A stretch of DNA of 64,000 nucleotides from Runella salmonicolor (GTDB lineage: Bacteria; Bacteroidota; Bacteroidia; Cytophagales; Spirosomataceae). Of the stretch, positions 62,930 through 64,000 are shown piece by piece (position 1 is the stretch's first letter; each line of letters starts with the position of its first letter). Position numbers and translations under genes: made by a program. The stretch is from contig NZ_JAMZEL010000002.1 of assembly GCF_024158025.1 (NCBI RefSeq), positions 682,001-746,000 of the forward strand, read 5' to 3'. Under the pieces are notes generated by a model that worked only from the letters and a program-made list of their open reading frames with translations, did not search any database and was not told the origin of the DNA.

Positions 62930-63655
62930 TCAGGTTGCAATTCGCAACTTCAATTCTTCGAGCAATTCTTGCACGTGCTTCTCAGAAAACAACTTTATTT
63001 TTCCTTTCTCGTGAGAATAACGGGTCAAATCAAACAACATAATCACTTCATTTTGAGGACGTTCTCCGTGGCGTTTATATTTTTGAGTTTTGTACATTTG
63101 CGCCCTTGGAGAGTTGAGAAGAATAGACACCTGAAACTCCACACCCGCATACACCACGCACAAATCAATGCCGTCAAAATAATCTTTGTGCAACGAATAA
63201 CGTACGTGTTCAAATCGGTCTGAAGTCAGACAGAGCACATAAAAGTGAAAATCCCGCACCAATGATGGATAACTCCGCAACATTCGGGCTTTTACCGAAT
63301 CAGCCGCAAACGTTTTTTCAACACCCCTGATGTACACCTGAATACAGTTACCATCGACAGGGGGAAAATGTTGTTTTAGGTAGTAATTCCACAACTCCGT
63401 TTCATCAGGCAGACGTGATTTAAAAAAAACGAATTTATAAAAAGACAGGGCAAAGGGCGGTAGTCGGGCTTTTTCTACCGCAGGGTCTTTGGGTAGGTTT
63501 TCGCCAGAATAGTGCAAATTGGCTACTTGGTCCTCAAGTTCTTTTGTTGTCCACTTTTTTTGTTTAATAAGAAGCACTTCTTCACCTTCAAATATCACAT
63601 CAATAGTGCTTTTATCATCAAATATTTCAGAATTTTCGTACTTTTTATATGCCAT
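62930..63655 (-). CDS. Hypothetical protein (241 aa), possible nuclease-like C-terminal half
   Basis: Not recognised. No signal or membrane segment. The N-terminal part (about 1-85) reads SEIFDDKSTIDVIFEGEEVLLIKQKKW; the middle is helical; the C-terminal part has FDGIDLCVVYAGVEFQVSILL and KYKRHGERPQNEVIMLFDLTRY, an acidic-then-Glu-x-Gln pattern that could be a distant PD-(D/E)xK fold, but this is only a pattern impression. Next to NagB-like and acyltransferase genes. Confidence 0.6.
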   Translation of the reverse strand: MAYKKYENSEIFDDKSTIDVIFEGEEVLLIKQKKWTTKELEDQVANLHYSGENLPKDPAVEKARLPPFALSFYKFVFFKSRLPDETELWNYYLKQHFPPVDGNCIQVYIRGVEKTFAADSVKARMLRSYPSLVRDFHFYVLCLTSDRFEHVRYSLHKDYFDGIDLCVVYAGVEFQVSILLNSPRAQMYKTQKYKRHGERPQNEVIMLFDLTRYSHEKGKIKLFSEKHVQELLEELKLRIAT

Positions 63656-63666
63656 TTATTATAGGG

Positions 63667-64000
63667 TTATTTTAACCCAAAGACCAAACGTAGGATTTTT
63701 ACTCGTTTAATAATCAACCAATATAAGCCCACACTTAACACCAATGACACCGTGCTAATCACCCAAAAACCGCCCCAAACGCCTAAATTAAGTTTGAGTA
63801 AGTAATAGCCCACGGCGACGATAACGGTCTGGTGCAAAATATAAAATGGATAAACTCCTTCATTGAGTTTTGGCAGAATAGGATGCGGGCGGTTGAGGTA
63901 GTGATGCCCGTATGCAATGGAAGCCAAGACCGAAAACCACGTCAGGCAAAACGAATTTATATCCCAAAGCAAATCACACCACCAAACATCGTCCCACGCT
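63667..64000 (-). CDS. Acyltransferase 3 family protein (5' partial)
   Basis: The C-terminal part of a membrane acyltransferase. The frame is open to the right window edge (reading AWDDVWWCDLLWDINSFCL), so the start is outside. Three membrane segments follow, with NEGVYPFYILHQTVIVAVGYYLL, the family's FYILHQ motif, and the basic tail IIKRVKILRLVFGLK. Confidence 0.88.
   Translation of the reverse strand, partial: AWDDVWWCDLLWDINSFCLTWFSVLASIAYGHHYLNRPHPILPKLNEGVYPFYILHQTVIVAVGYYLLKLNLGVWGGFWVISTVSLVLSVGLYWLIIKRVKILRLVFGLK

Noticed and set aside
1..64000. CRISPR arrays, tRNA/rRNA genes, prophage or IS elements
   Set aside because: No spaced repeat arrays, no tRNA cloverleaf or rRNA-like stretch, no transposase or phage genes were recognised on either strand.

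Overview
The window looks like a Cytophagales-type Bacteroidota chromosome (Runella/Spirosoma-like; inference from gene content). The evidence is a type IX secretion sorting tail on a subtilase, a lipidated TamA-type Omp85 protein, a propeller-type sensor kinase paired with a LytTR regulator, a carotenoid lycopene cyclase, AraC regulators of the type common in this group, and repeated TAnnTTTG promoter boxes. I saw no rRNA, tRNA, CRISPR array, insertion sequence or prophage.

Layout. 1-8.4 kb holds the end of a capsule/LPS nucleotide-sugar dehydratase, nnrD, the convergent rpsP-rimM-trmD operon (with a strong terminator between rpsP and rimM), a DsbA-like oxidoreductase, a T9SS-exported subtilase and a lipoprotein. 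8.6-13.6 kb is an ABC exporter/HlyD/TolC operon whose ATPase has lost several catalytic residues. 13.7-17.2 kb is tamL divergent from an SpoU methyltransferase. 17.8-23.6 kb is a rearranged region. It holds a chimeric pseudogene (5' of a YdjC-like deacetylase fused to the 3' end of a histidine kinase), DUF3237 and NTF2-like genes, a histidine kinase broken by one in-frame TGA, its convergent NarL-type regulator and the intact deacetylase. 23.7-35 kb holds an acyltransferase, a GH5 glycosidase with a sensor/LytTR pair, a beta-lactamase-like hydrolase and a DEAD-box helicase. 34-48.5 kb carries three intact AraC regulators and one remnant. Between them lie an alpha/beta hydrolase, Tat-signal sugar enzymes, a cupin protein, an alanine symporter, a beta-helix/PDZ protein, rlmF and a membrane-protein pair. 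48.5-64 kb is mostly housekeeping and envelope genes: queuosine-precursor transporter, DUF255 protein, a decayed toxin-antitoxin pair, NlpC/P60, FGE-like and TPR proteins, an anchored nuclease, DUF1460, lipA, crtY, NagB-like, and a partial acyltransferase.

The most interesting signal is regulatory. Three 'effector gene then AraC gene' cassettes (35.9, 40.3 and 47.6 kb) share an ATGTC(G/C)-T-tract element placed exactly 33 bp upstream of a TAnnTTTG-type box; a fourth copy lies at 25.2 kb. A second module, a 28-bp CATGG-rich element again exactly 33 bp from a GACCTTTG box, precedes both the NTF2-like gene and the NarL-type regulator. These look like two undescribed activator regulons. The window also shows many gene-decay events: the toxin, a bestrophin-like gene, one AraC gene, the kinase and the chimera.
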